A DNA stretch of 48,333 bases from JBBRHF01 sp038223055 (GTDB taxonomy: Bacteria > Actinomycetota > Actinomycetes > JACCUZ01), in assembly GCA_038223055.1 (NCBI GenBank), contig JBBRHF010000004.1:1-48333 (forward strand), written 5' to 3'. Position numbers and translations under genes: made by a program. A model generated the notes under the pieces. It searched no databases and was not told the origin of the DNA. It saw only the letters and a list, made by a program, of their open reading frames with translations. Positions 17,713 through 29,133 of the stretch are shown here, piece by piece. Positions within the stretch are counted from its first letter, which is position 1. Every line of letters begins with the position of its first letter.

Positions 17713-18849
17713 GTGAAGTTCCGGGTGGAGCGCGACGTGTTGGCCGAGGCGGTGGCCTGGGCGGCGCGCAGCCTGCCGGCGCGACCACCCGTGCCGGTCC
17801 TGGCCGGGTTGATGCTCGATGCGGCCGGCGGGCACATCGTGCTGTCCAGTTTCGACTACGAGGTCTCTGCCCGCGTCGAGATCGAGGCCGACGTCGCCGA
17901 CGATGGAGTGGTGCTGGTCAGTGGGCGGTTGCTGGCCGACATCTCGCGCAGCCTGCCCAACCGACCGGTGGACGTGAGCACCGACGGCGCCAAGGTCGTC
18001 CTGACCTGTGGCAACGCCCGGTTCACGCTGCTCACCCTGCCGGTCGAGGATTACCCGTCCCTCCCGGCCATGCCGACCGCGTCGGGCTCGCTTCGTGGCG
18101 ACGCCTTCGCCGCCGCCGTTGCGCAGGTCTCCGTCGCCGCGGGTCGGGACGACACGCTGCCGGTCCTGACCGGGGTGCGGGTCGAGATCGAGGGTGAGCG
18201 CGTGACCATGGCCGCCACCGACCGCTATCGCCTGGCCGTGCGAGAGCTCTCCTGGGCGCCGGAGCAGGCCGGGTTGTCGGCAGTCGCCCTCGTGCCCGCG
18301 CGCACCCTGTCGGAGACCGCTAAGTCCCTCGCCAGCGCGGACAAGGTGACCGTCGCCCTCGCCTCCAGCGGGAGCGGAGCCGCCGAAGGCCTGGTCGGCT
18401 TCGAGGGCGCCGGCCGGCGTACGACGTCGCGACTGCTCGACGGCGAGTTCCCCAAGTACCGCTCACTGCTGCCGGCAGAGTCCCAGTCCCGCGCGACCAT
18501 CGAGACCGCCGCATTGATCGAGTCGGTGCGCCGGGTGGCCCTGGTCGCCGAGCGCAACACCCCGATCAGGCTGTCGTTCACCGACGGCGCGGTCATCCTC
18601 AAGGCGGGCACGGGCGACGAGGCCCAGGCGTCCGAAGAGCTCGAGGCCGCGCTGGAAGGTGATGAGATCTCGATCGCCTTCAACCACGGCTACCTGCTCG
18701 ATGGCCTGGGCGCGCTCGACACTTCCCACGCGCGGCTCGCGTTCACCGCCGCCACCCGGCCGGCTGTCCTCACCGGCAAGTCGACGGCGACGTCGAGCCC
18801 CCTCGAGGACTACCGCTACCTGCTGATGCCGGTCCGGCTGTCCGGCTGA
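17713..18849 (+). CDS. dnaN: DNA polymerase III beta subunit (sliding clamp)
   Basis: A 378-residue clamp that forms a ring dimer around DNA and tethers polymerase III. The start is VKFRVERDVLAEAVAWAARSLPARPPVPVLAGLML; the three-domain repeat follows, with TDRYRLAVRELSW in the second and LDGEFPKYRSLLP at the hinge. The end, YRYLLMPVRLSG, is the typical C-terminus that forms part of the partner-binding pocket. GTG 17713 lies 11 bases after AGGAGG. gnd follows 48 bases later. Confidence 0.97.
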   Translation: MKFRVERDVLAEAVAWAARSLPARPPVPVLAGLMLDAAGGHIVLSSFDYEVSARVEIEADVADDGVVLVSGRLLADISRSLPNRPVDVSTDGAKVVLTCGNARFTLLTLPVEDYPSLPAMPTASGSLRGDAFAAAVAQVSVAAGRDDTLPVLTGVRVEIEGERVTMAATDRYRLAVRELSWAPEQAGLSAVALVPARTLSETAKSLASADKVTVALASSGSGAAEGLVGFEGAGRRTTSRLLDGEFPKYRSLLPAESQSRATIETAALIESVRRVALVAERNTPIRLSFTDGAVILKAGTGDEAQASEELEAALEGDEISIAFNHGYLLDGLGALDTSHARLAFTAATRPAVLTGKSTATSSPLEDYRYLLMPVRLSG

Positions 18850-18897
18850 GCACGCCCCTCCTTCCCCGCGACAGCACATCGAGAAAGGGCACACACG

Positions 18898-19800
18898 ATG
18901 GACATTGGCATCGTCGGTCTGGGCCGCATGGGCGGTAACATGCGGGAACGGCTGCGCCGCGGCGGCCACAACGTAGTCGGATTCGACCGCAACCCCGACG
19001 TGAGCGACGCGCCCTCGCTCGAGGACCTGGTCGCGGGGCTGCCCAAGCCACGAGCCCTGTGGGTCATGGTGCCCGCCGGTCCGCCGACGGCCGACACCAT
19101 CACCGCCCTGGGGAAGCTGCTCGACCCGGGCGATGTGGTGATCGACGGCGGCAACTCGCGATACACCGACGACGCCGTGCATGCCGAGCACCTCGCCGAG
19201 CGGGGCATCGGCTTCGTGGATGCAGGGGTTTCCGGCGGGGTTTGGGGCCTGGACAACGGCTACGCTCTGATGGTCGGGGGCGACAAGGCCCACGTCGAGC
19301 AGGTGCAGCCGATCTTCGACGCCCTCAAACCCGAGGGTGAGTCCGGCTTCGTCCACGCCGGCCCGGTCGGGGCCGGGCACTTCGCCAAGATGGTCCACAA
19401 CGGCATCGAATACGGCATGATGCAGGCCTACGGCGAGGGTTACGAGTTGCTTGCCGCCACCAAGGTCGTCGAGGACGTGCCCGGGGTGATCAAGTCCTGG
19501 ACCCATGGCACGGTGATCCGGTCATGGTTGCTGGATCTGCTGGTGCTGGCCTTGGAGGCCGACCCGGAGTTGGCCGATATCCAGGGCCGCGTCGACGACT
19601 CCGGCGAGGGCCGCTGGACAGTCGAGGAAGCCATCAACCACGCAGTGCCCATGCCGGTCATCACCGCCGCGCTGTTCGCCCGGTTCGCCTCCCGGCAGGA
19701 AGACTCGCCGGCCATGAAGGCCGTCGCAGCGCTGCGCAACCAGTTCGGCGGCCACGCAGTCACCAAGGTCGCCAAGCACGAGGTCGAAAAGCCCGCCTGA
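18898..19800 (+). CDS. gnd: 6-phosphogluconate dehydrogenase (decarboxylating), short NAD-type
   Basis: This 300-residue enzyme oxidises 6-phosphogluconate to ribulose-5-phosphate. The nucleotide-binding GIVGLGRMGGNM is at the N-terminus; VIDGGNSRYTDD, FVDAGVSGGVWGL and HAGPVGAGHFAKMVHNGIEYGMMQAY carry the substrate-binding and catalytic Lys/Asn residues. At about 300 residues it is the short YqeC/GntZ-like class, which is usually NAD-dependent, unlike the 470-residue NADP enzyme. A gene of this type between dnaN and recF is standard in actinobacteria. ATG 18898 follows GAAAGG. recF starts one base after its stop. Confidence 0.93.
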   Translation: MDIGIVGLGRMGGNMRERLRRGGHNVVGFDRNPDVSDAPSLEDLVAGLPKPRALWVMVPAGPPTADTITALGKLLDPGDVVIDGGNSRYTDDAVHAEHLAERGIGFVDAGVSGGVWGLDNGYALMVGGDKAHVEQVQPIFDALKPEGESGFVHAGPVGAGHFAKMVHNGIEYGMMQAYGEGYELLAATKVVEDVPGVIKSWTHGTVIRSWLLDLLVLALEADPELADIQGRVDDSGEGRWTVEEAINHAVPMPVITAALFARFASRQEDSPAMKAVAALRNQFGGHAVTKVAKHEVEKPA

Positions 19801-19801
19801 C

Positions 19802-20944
19802 GTGCATGTCGCCCACCTGTCCCTGACCGACTTCCGCTCCTATCCCAGCGTCGAGCTCTCCCTTGAGGCTGGGGTGACGGCCCTGATCGGTCCCAACGGG
19901 TCCGGCAAGACCAACCTGGTCGAGGCCGTCGGCTACCTCGCCACCTTGGGGTCGCACCGTGTCGCTGCCGACGCGCCGCTGGTCCGGCTGGGGGCGCAGC
20001 GCGCCGTGATCCGCGCGCAGGTCGTGTGGGACGACCGGTCGATGCTCGTCGAGGTCGAGATCACTGCGGGCAAGGCCAACCGGGCCCGGGTCAACCGCGG
20101 TCCGGTGCCCCGGGCCCGCGAGATCCTGGGCATCGTGCGCACCGTGCTGTTCGCCCCCGAGGACCTAGCCTTGGTGAAGGGCGATCCGAGCGAGCGCCGC
20201 CGCTTCCTCGACGACCTGCTGGTCGCCCGGGCCCCGAGGTTCGCCGGCGTCCGCTCGGACTACGACCGGGTGCTCAAGCAACGCAACGCCCTACTCAAGA
20301 CGGCCGGAGCCAGCCTGCGCAACGGCCGCGGAGACCTGCGAACGCTCGAGGTCTGGGATGCCCACCTGGCCGCCGCGGGGGCCGACCTGCTGGCGGCCCG
20401 CCTCGAGTTGGTGGAGAGCCTGCGTCCGCTGATCGACAAGGCCTACGACGCTGTCGCCGACTCCGGCGGCCCTGCAGCCGTGGACTACCGGAGCTCGCTG
20501 GGCGAGGATGCGCCCATGATGCCAGACCGTGACCTGCTCGCGGCGGCGATGCTGCACGCCCTGGCGACTCACCGCCGCGCCGAGCTGGAGCGGGGCGTCT
20601 CCCTTGTTGGTCCGCACCGCGACGACCTCGTGCTGCGGCTGGGGCCGTTGCCGGCCAAGGGCTATGCCAGCCACGGCGAGTCCTGGTCCTACGCGCTTGC
20701 GCTGCGGCTCGCGGCCTACGATCTGCTGCGCGGCGAGGACGTGGGAGCGGGAGGAGAGCCCGTGCTCGTGCTCGACGACGTGTTCGCCGAGCTGGACGCG
20801 ACCCGCCGCGAGCGGCTGGCCACGCTGGTGGCCGGGGCCGAACAGGTGCTGGTCACCGCCGCCGTGGCGGCCGACGTCCCCGAGGCTCTCGCCGGGGCGC
20901 GGGTCGACGTCATGGCCGGGGCCCTGCGCCGGGTGCTGCCGTGA
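19802..20944 (+). CDS. recF: DNA replication and repair protein RecF
   Basis: A 380-residue SMC-like ATPase that helps load RecA at gaps. Walker A is GPNGSGKTNLV (residues 30-40), the signature region is GVSLVGPHRDDLVLRL, and Walker B is PVLVLDDVFAELDATRRERL, followed by the H/D-loop VLVTAAVAADVP. The start GTG 19802 (MHVAHLSLTDFRSY) comes one base after the gnd stop, and its stop overlaps the next GTG as GTGA, indicating coupling. Confidence 0.96.
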   Translation: MHVAHLSLTDFRSYPSVELSLEAGVTALIGPNGSGKTNLVEAVGYLATLGSHRVAADAPLVRLGAQRAVIRAQVVWDDRSMLVEVEITAGKANRARVNRGPVPRAREILGIVRTVLFAPEDLALVKGDPSERRRFLDDLLVARAPRFAGVRSDYDRVLKQRNALLKTAGASLRNGRGDLRTLEVWDAHLAAAGADLLAARLELVESLRPLIDKAYDAVADSGGPAAVDYRSSLGEDAPMMPDRDLLAAAMLHALATHRRAELERGVSLVGPHRDDLVLRLGPLPAKGYASHGESWSYALALRLAAYDLLRGEDVGAGGEPVLVLDDVFAELDATRRERLATLVAGAEQVLVTAAVAADVPEALAGARVDVMAGALRRVLP

Positions 20945-21540
20945 CGTCACCGCCGGCCCTCCGCCCCGATCCGGGCGACCCCGATCCGGGCACGGCCGAA
21001 CCAACCCAGCTGAGCGGGCTCGACGTCGCCCGCGAAGCGCTCGCGGCGGCCAAGGCGGAGGCGAAGCGCAGGGGGGCGACCGCCGGCTCGACGAGGAATG
21101 CGACGGGCACCTCTCGCCGTACGACGTCATCGTGGCGGGCCCGCCGCGCTGGCGCGGACGCCCGCAGCGGCGCCCATCCCGACGACCGTGACCCCCAGCT
21201 GCTCGGGTCCTCACTGGATCGCCTGCTGGCCGACCGGGGCTGGTCGACCGACGCCGCGGTAGGAGGGGTCATGGGCCGGTGGGCCACCATCGTCGGAGCG
21301 GAGCTGGCGGCGCACTGCGAGCCGGTGTCCTTCGACGACGGGAAGCTGGTCGTGGCCGCCGAGTCGACCGCCTGGGCCACCCAGCTGCGGCTGCTGGCAC
21401 CGACCTTGCTGCGCCGACTCAACGAGGAGCTGGGCCAGCAGACCGTGACCTTCGTCGAGGTGCTCGGCCCGCGCCCTCCGTCGTGGAAGCGGGGCTTGCG
21501 CAGCGTCCGCGGCCGCGGTGCCCGAGACACCTACGGCTGA
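20941..21540 (+). CDS. dciA: DciA-like protein (DUF721)
   Basis: A 199-residue protein with a Pro/Arg/Ala-rich first half and a KH-like DUF721 domain in the second half (GRWATIVGAELAAHCEPVSFDDGKLVVAAESTAWATQLRLLAPTLL). DciA-family proteins help load the replicative helicase in bacteria lacking DnaC. GTG 20941 overlaps the recF stop. A gap of 311 bp to gyrB follows, containing a GGGGAC/GTCCCC inverted repeat near 21641 and a possible gyrB -10 box TAGGAT at 21723-21728. Confidence 0.88.
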   Translation: MTSPPALRPDPGDPDPGTAEPTQLSGLDVAREALAAAKAEAKRRGATAGSTRNATGTSRRTTSSWRARRAGADARSGAHPDDRDPQLLGSSLDRLLADRGWSTDAAVGGVMGRWATIVGAELAAHCEPVSFDDGKLVVAAESTAWATQLRLLAPTLLRRLNEELGQQTVTFVEVLGPRPPSWKRGLRSVRGRGARDTYG

Positions 21541-21851
21541 GCGGGCTGGGGTGCTCGCCCGCCCGCCGGACACGGTTGCCCCGGAGCCGGCAACGACCGT
21601 CGCGGCGCCACGGGAGGCCTGCCGATGCCCCAACCCCGTAGGGGGACCTGTCCCCACCCGTGTCCGCGCCGCTGGGCCGTCCCCAGGCGGCGCTGATCGG
21701 GATTCTGGCGGCGCTGACCCGGTAGGATGGACCTAGTTCGCACCCGCCGGTGCGCCCGTGCCCTCCCGTGGCAATCGTCCAGCCGTCAGCCTCCGACCCG
21801 AGGCTGGCGGACCGAGGCCGCGCGCGTGACCGAAAGGTGCCCATCACCCCT
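21541..21851 (+). promoter_or_regulatory. gyrB leader with candidate promoter
   Basis: These 311 bp hold no gene. TAGGAT at 21723-21728 resembles an actinobacterial -10 hexamer; the -35 is not clear. Several short inverted repeats (for example GGGGAC-CT-GTCCCC at about 21641-21656) could act as a terminator for the dnaA-dciA group. Confidence 0.35.
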
Positions 21852-23846
21852 ATGGCCGAGTCCCCTGACTACGACTACGACGCCAGTGCGATCACCGTCC
21901 TCGAGGGTCTCGATGCCGTCCGCAAGCGGCCGGGCATGTATATCGGCTCGACCGGTGAACGCGGCCTGCACCACCTGGTCTACGAGGTGGTCGACAACTC
22001 CGTCGACGAGGCGCTGGCCGGCTACTGCGACCGCATCGAGGTCACCCTGTTGGCCGACGGGGGCGTGCGCACCCGCGACAACGGGCGTGGCATCCCGGTC
22101 GACGACGTCATCGGTGAGGGTCGGTCCGCCGTCGAGGTCGTGCTGACAACACTGCACGCCGGCGGCAAGTTCGGCGGCTCCGGCTATGCCGTGTCCGGCG
22201 GCCTGCACGGTGTGGGCATCTCGGTGGTCAACGCGCTGTCCCGCACCCTGGACGTCGAGGTCCGCCGCGACGGATTCGTCTGGGCCCAGCACTACGACCG
22301 GTCCCGCCCGGTCGCCGACCTGGCCAAGGGAGCGCCGACCGAGGAGATGGGCACGACCGTCACCTTCTGGGCTGACCCCGACATCTTCGAAACCACCCAC
22401 TACGTGTTCGAGACGCTGTCCCGTCGCCTGCAGGAGATGGCTTTCCTGAACAAGGGGCTGACCTTGGCCCTGCGCGACGAGCGCGCCGAGCACGTCGCCG
22501 AGGGAAGCGAGCAGACGACGGCGGCCGAGGGCGCGCCCGCCGTGCGCGAGGTCGTCTACCGCTACGACGGGGGCATCACCGACTTCGTCAAGCACCTCAA
22601 CGCCACCAAGGGCACTGCGCACCAGTCGGTCATCGCCCTCGAGGCCGAGGACCTCGAGCGCCGCATCGCCCTGGAGGTCTCGATGCAGTGGAACAGCGGT
22701 TTCACCGAGTCGGTCTACACCTTCGCCAACACGATCCACACCCACGAGGGCGGCACCCACGAGGAAGGCTTCCGGTCTGCGCTCACCAGCCTGGTCAACA
22801 AGTTCGCCCGCCAGTGGGGCCTACTCAAGGACAAGGACAGCAACCTCGCCGGCGAGGACATCCGGGAAGGACTCACCGCGATCGTGTCGGTCAAGCTGGC
22901 CGAGCCGCAGTTCGAAGGCCAGACCAAGACCAAGCTGGGCAACACCGAGGCCCGCACCTTCGTGCAGACCGTGCTCAACGACAAGCTGGGTGAGTGGCTG
23001 GAGAAGAACCCGGCCGAGGGGCGCGAGATCGCCCGCAAGGCCTTCGCCGCGTCCACTGCGCGCCTGGCCGCCCGCAAGGCGCGTGATCTGGCCCGCGGTC
23101 GCAAGGGTCTGCTCGAGTCCGGCGGCCTGCCCGGCAAGCTGCGGGACTGCCAGCTCAACGACCCGGAGCGGTGCGAGGTCTTCATCGTCGAGGGTGACTC
23201 CGCGGGCGGCAGCGCCGTCGGCGGGCGCGACCCCAACACGCAGGCGATCCTGCCGATCCGCGGCAAGATCCTCAACGTCGAGAAGGCCCGCATCGACCGG
23301 GTCCTGCAGAACACCGAGGTCCAGGCGATCATCACCGCTCTCGGCACCGGCATCCAGGAGGACTACGACGTCGCCAAGCTGCGCTACCACAAGATCATCC
23401 TGATGGCCGACGCCGACGTCGACGGCCAGCACATCCGCACCCTGCTGCTGACCCTGCTCTTCCGCTACATGCGCCCGCTCGTGCAGGACGGCTACGTCTA
23501 CCTCGCCCAACCACCGCTCTACAAGATCAAGTGGCCCGGCAAGGACGCCCCGCAGTACGCCTACTCCGAACGCGAGCGCGACGCCCTCATCGCCATCGGC
23601 GTCGAGGCGGGCCGCAAGCTGCCCAAGGACGACGGCATCCAGCGGTTCAAGGGCCTCGGCGAGATGCCGGCCAAGGAGCTGTGGGACACCACGATGGACC
23701 CCGACTCCCGGGTCCTGCTGCGAGTCACCCTCGACGAGGCCGCGCAGGCCGACGACCTGTTCAGCACGCTGATGGGCGAGGACGTCGAGGCCCGCCGCGG
23801 GTTCATCCAGCGCAACGCCAAGGACGTGCGATTCCTTGACATCTAG
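21852..23846 (+). CDS. gyrB: DNA gyrase subunit B
   Basis: A 664-residue ATPase subunit of gyrase. The GHKL ATPase motifs are VLEGLDAVRKRPGMYIGST, YEVVDNSVDEALAGYCD and GLHGVGISVVNALS; the Toprim part has CEVFIVEGDSAGGSAVGGRD, LPIRGKILNVEKAR and the metal-binding MADADVDGQHIRTLL. The end is QRNAKDVRFLDI, normal for the family. ATG 21852 (MAESPDYDYD) gives the expected N-terminus; the GAAAGG box is rather far (14 bases). gyrA follows after a repeat-bearing gap. Confidence 0.96.
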   Translation: MAESPDYDYDASAITVLEGLDAVRKRPGMYIGSTGERGLHHLVYEVVDNSVDEALAGYCDRIEVTLLADGGVRTRDNGRGIPVDDVIGEGRSAVEVVLTTLHAGGKFGGSGYAVSGGLHGVGISVVNALSRTLDVEVRRDGFVWAQHYDRSRPVADLAKGAPTEEMGTTVTFWADPDIFETTHYVFETLSRRLQEMAFLNKGLTLALRDERAEHVAEGSEQTTAAEGAPAVREVVYRYDGGITDFVKHLNATKGTAHQSVIALEAEDLERRIALEVSMQWNSGFTESVYTFANTIHTHEGGTHEEGFRSALTSLVNKFARQWGLLKDKDSNLAGEDIREGLTAIVSVKLAEPQFEGQTKTKLGNTEARTFVQTVLNDKLGEWLEKNPAEGREIARKAFAASTARLAARKARDLARGRKGLLESGGLPGKLRDCQLNDPERCEVFIVEGDSAGGSAVGGRDPNTQAILPIRGKILNVEKARIDRVLQNTEVQAIITALGTGIQEDYDVAKLRYHKIILMADADVDGQHIRTLLLTLLFRYMRPLVQDGYVYLAQPPLYKIKWPGKDAPQYAYSERERDALIAIGVEAGRKLPKDDGIQRFKGLGEMPAKELWDTTMDPDSRVLLRVTLDEAAQADDLFSTLMGEDVEARRGFIQRNAKDVRFLDI

Positions 23847-23896
23847 CCCGACGACATCTAGCTCGGGGACATCTAGCCTGACGACATTTAGCTTGA
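23836..23896. repeat. Four-copy repeat across the gyrB stop codon
   Basis: Four copies of a unit based on GACATCTAGC (spaced about 15-17 bp) begin with the last codons and stop of gyrB (GAC ATC TAG) and continue into the gap before gyrA; the last copy reads GACATTTAGC. The array grew by duplicating the end of the gene, so each copy restores a TAG. Confidence 0.85.
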
Positions 23897-23933
23897 CCGA
23901 GCCCCTGCCGAGACGAGAAAAGGCCAACCACCG

Positions 23934-26755
<2,822 letters not shown>

Positions 26756-26759
<4 letters not shown>

Positions 26760-27241
26760 GCACGAGCGCCCCCGGACAGGGCCAGTGGAATGCCGCGGGC
26801 CAGCGGACTGCGACCATGCCGACGGTGACCGACTCGCCTCCCCAGGACCGGCCGGTGACCCGCGCCAAGCCGCGCAAGGCGCGGTTGCTGATGGCGCGGG
26901 TCGACCCCTGGTCGGTGATGAAGCTCTCGTTCCTGCTGTCCATCGCCCTGATGATCGTGGCGCTGGTCGCCGTCGGGGTGCTCTGGTCGGTGCTCGACTC
27001 GATGGGCGTGTTCGACTCGGTGGGAAGCGCTGTCGAGACGGTGACCCGTGAGCGGGACAGCGCCAAGGGGTTCGACATCATGGCCTACATCGGGTTCAAG
27101 CAGGTCATGACCGTCACCGTGCTGCTCGCCGCGGTCAACGTCGTGCTGATGACCGCGCTGGGCACCCTGGGCGCGTTCCTCTACAACCTGGCCGCCAGCC
27201 TGGTCGGCGGATTGCACATCACCTTCACCGAGGACGTCTGA
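26756..27241 (+). CDS. DUF3566 membrane protein
   Basis: This 161-residue protein has a disordered N-terminus and two transmembrane helices: VMKLSFLLSIALMIVALVAVGVLW (about residues 54-78) and TVTVLLAAVNVVLMTALGTLGAFLYNL near the C-terminus, with the conserved DPWSVMKLSF motif between. DUF3566 proteins lie directly after gyrA in most actinobacteria; their function is not established. GTG 26756 overlaps the gyrA stop by 4 bases, so it is translationally coupled. tRNA-Ile follows 42 bases downstream. Confidence 0.9.
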
Positions 27242-27283
27242 CTCATGCGGGAAGGGCGGGTGAGATAGTCTGTCGCGGCGCGC

Positions 27284-27357
27284 GGGCCTATAGCTCAGCT
27301 GGTTAGAGCGCTGCCCTGATAAGGCAGAGGTCAGTGGTTCAAATCCACTTAGGCCCA
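27284..27357 (+). tRNA. tRNA-Ile (GAU)
   Basis: A 74-base cloverleaf: acceptor GGGCCTA pairs with TAGGCCC, D-arm GCTCAGCTGGTTAGAGC, anticodon stem/loop CTGCCCTGATAAGGCAG with GAT, T-arm AGTGGTTCAAATCCACT. CCA is not encoded. Conserved position after gyrA. Confidence 0.97.
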
Positions 27358-27383
27358 CTCCCGCGGCTGACCGGAGGCACTGC

Positions 27384-27506
27384 ATGACCAAGAGGATGTT
27401 CGTGGCCGCCATGGCCGCCGTCGGCGGGGCGCTGGCCTATCGCAAGGTGCTCGCCGAGCGCACCGAGTCCGATCTTTGGTCCGAGGCGACCGACCCCATC
27501 GACTGA
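27384..27506 (+). CDS. DLW-39 family protein
   Basis: A 40-residue protein between the two tRNA genes, starting at ATG 27384, 7-8 bases after CCGGAGG. It has a short hydrophobic helix (MFVAAMAAVGGALAYRKVL) followed by ERTESDLWSEATD, which contains the Asp-Leu-Trp signature that names this actinobacterial family. Probably a single-pass membrane peptide; the function is unknown. Confidence 0.9.
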   Translation: MTKRMFVAAMAAVGGALAYRKVLAERTESDLWSEATDPID

Positions 27507-27575
27507 GGACCCCACCCGTTCCGGGCTCGTTCAGCGATTCTTCGGTGGCGTAGCCTGGCTGAGGTTCACCTGCTG

Positions 27576-27648
27576 GGGGACGTGGCGCAACTGGTAGCGC
27601 ACCGCCTTTGCAAGGCGGGGGTTGAGGGTTCGAGTCCCTTCGTCTCCA
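27576..27648 (+). tRNA. tRNA-Ala (UGC)
   Basis: A 73-base cloverleaf: acceptor GGGGACG pairs with CGTCTCC (one G-U), D-arm GCGCAACTGGTAGCGC, anticodon arm CCGCCTTTGCAAGGCGG with TGC, T-arm GAGGGTTCGAGTCCCTT. CCA is not encoded. Confidence 0.96.
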
Positions 27649-27693
27649 CCCAGGGCGACGGCCCGCAGGCCGCTCGGTGTGCTGGCCGGGAGT

Positions 27694-28353
27694 TCAGCCC
27701 GACCGACTCGGCAGCCTCGCGGTGAGAACGTCGGCGCCGCCGAGGGCGGTGACTCCCATCGAGCCGCTGTCCGAGCGGGACAGGGCGGCGGCGAGCACCA
27801 ACTTCGCGGTTCCATGAACGTCGGGCCGGAAACTGCCGGCCGGAACCCGCTTGCCGTCCCGGCGGGCCAGCCAGGCTCCGTAGGTGACGCCCGGGTTCAG
27901 CCCGCGTACGTCGAGGGTCACGGCCGTCCCCCAGCCGCGCTGGTCGAGCACCACCCGGGCAGAGGCGCCAGTCGGACTCGCCAGGCGAACGGTCTCACCG
28001 TCGGGCCGCTGCCGGCTCAGCCCGATCACGAAGCCGGCCCCGGTGAACGCTACGGCGATGACCACGGCTGCGACGGCGAGCAGGGCCCGCCGGTTTCCGG
28101 TGGACCAGCGTCGCTGCTGGGCGATCGCGCCGAGCACGCGGTCCAGTGACGGCGCCGGCAGGCTCGGCGGGGGACCCTCGACGGGCACCGCAACGGCCAT
28201 CGCCGTCACGACCGGACGCAGCCGAGCCACCTCATCGGCGCAGCCGGGGCACTGAGCGAGGCCGTGTTCGACCCGGGCCGCTTCCTCGGTCGGCAGGTGC
28301 CCCAGCAGATAGGGCCCGAGGTCCTGCGGGCCCAGCCCGCACTCGTGCGTCAT
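27694..28353 (-). CDS. Anti-sigma factor, RskA-like, with N-terminal zinc-finger region
   Basis: A 219-residue membrane protein that should hold the neighbouring ECF sigma factor inactive. The N-terminus has the anti-sigma-domain shape (LGPYLLGHLPTEEAARVEHGLAQCPGC); H30, C35 and C38 are visible, but the spacing His-x4-Cys-x2-Cys differs from the usual His-x3-Cys. One transmembrane helix lies at about 90-111 (LLAVAAVVIAVAFTGAGFVI), and the extracytoplasmic part is the RskA type (VTLDVRGLNPGVTYGAWLARRDGKRVPAGSF). ATG 28353 overlaps the sigma stop (ATGA). Its end converges on tRNA-Ala. Confidence 0.88.
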   Translation of the reverse strand: MTHECGLGPQDLGPYLLGHLPTEEAARVEHGLAQCPGCADEVARLRPVVTAMAVAVPVEGPPPSLPAPSLDRVLGAIAQQRRWSTGNRRALLAVAAVVIAVAFTGAGFVIGLSRQRPDGETVRLASPTGASARVVLDQRGWGTAVTLDVRGLNPGVTYGAWLARRDGKRVPAGSFRPDVHGTAKLVLAAALSRSDSGSMGVTALGGADVLTARLPSRSG

Positions 28354-28892
28354 CCGTCCCACCCCATTTCCTCCAGGGCGAGGCGCAGGGCACGCAGGCC
28401 GTAGAACGCGCGGCTTCGGGCGGTGCCCTCGGGGATCCCGAGATCGGCGGCGACATCGGCGTAGGGCCGACCCCGGTAGTAGGTCTCGACCAGCACCAGT
28501 CGGTGATCCTCGCGGATGCGCCGCAGGGCCTCCTCCATCAGCCACACGTCCAGCGACCGGTCGAAGGCGTCTACCTCTGGCGTGTCGCTCTCCCGACGGG
28601 GGGCGGGCAGGGCCCGGCTCGCCCTGGCGCGGACCTCGTCGATGATGACGTTTCGCAAGATCGCGAACAGCCACGGCCGGACCGGCCGGGCTCGATCGTA
28701 GCGGTCGGCTGCGCGCCACGCACGCAGGAACGTCTCCTGGACCGCCTCTTCTGCCGTGCCACCGTCACCCAGCGCATGGTTCGCGTAGCCGAAAAGCTCA
28801 CCCGAGTGGGCCTCCCAGGCGGCGCGCAGGCCGGTGTCGCCGGAGAGGTCAGGTCCCCTCACCCGGGTGCGCTCCTCGCGTCGTAGCGCCAT
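28350..28892 (-). CDS. ECF RNA polymerase sigma factor (SigK/SigL-like)
   Basis: A 180-residue extracytoplasmic-function sigma factor. Region 2 spans LRAAWEAHSGELFGYANHAL through EEAVQETFLRAWRAADRYD and VRPWLFAILRNVIIDEVRA; region 4 spans EEALRRIREDHRLVLVETY, with the helix-turn-helix around SYADVAADLGIPEGTARSR-like residues (here PYADVAADLGIPEGTARSR) and ends LRLALEEMGW. It is co-translated with its anti-sigma factor. I give ATG 28892 (GAGGGGGA upstream); GTG 28862 with GAGGAG 9 bases upstream is a good alternative. Its regulon is unknown; the divergent secreted-protein gene at 29134 is a possible target. Confidence 0.9.
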   Translation of the reverse strand: MALRREERTRVRGPDLSGDTGLRAAWEAHSGELFGYANHALGDGGTAEEAVQETFLRAWRAADRYDRARPVRPWLFAILRNVIIDEVRARASRALPAPRRESDTPEVDAFDRSLDVWLMEEALRRIREDHRLVLVETYYRGRPYADVAADLGIPEGTARSRAFYGLRALRLALEEMGWDG

Positions 28893-29133
28893 CTATCCCC
28901 CTCTGCAATCCCCCTCTGCCGCTCATGACGGTGCCTGAGGAAGCCTCGGTTGTCCAGGCGAGACGCGTGCCGGATGTTCCGCCGGAGCCAGCCGCGAGAT
29001 TTCCCCGGGTCTGGTGAACGGTCACCCGACGTCGCCCGTATCCCTGCCGACAAGCAGCGCAGATCTGGCCCGCCGGGCTCTACCTCAGCACGCCTCAACC
29101 CCCCGGCATACCTCGACCACGAAGGAGCAAATA

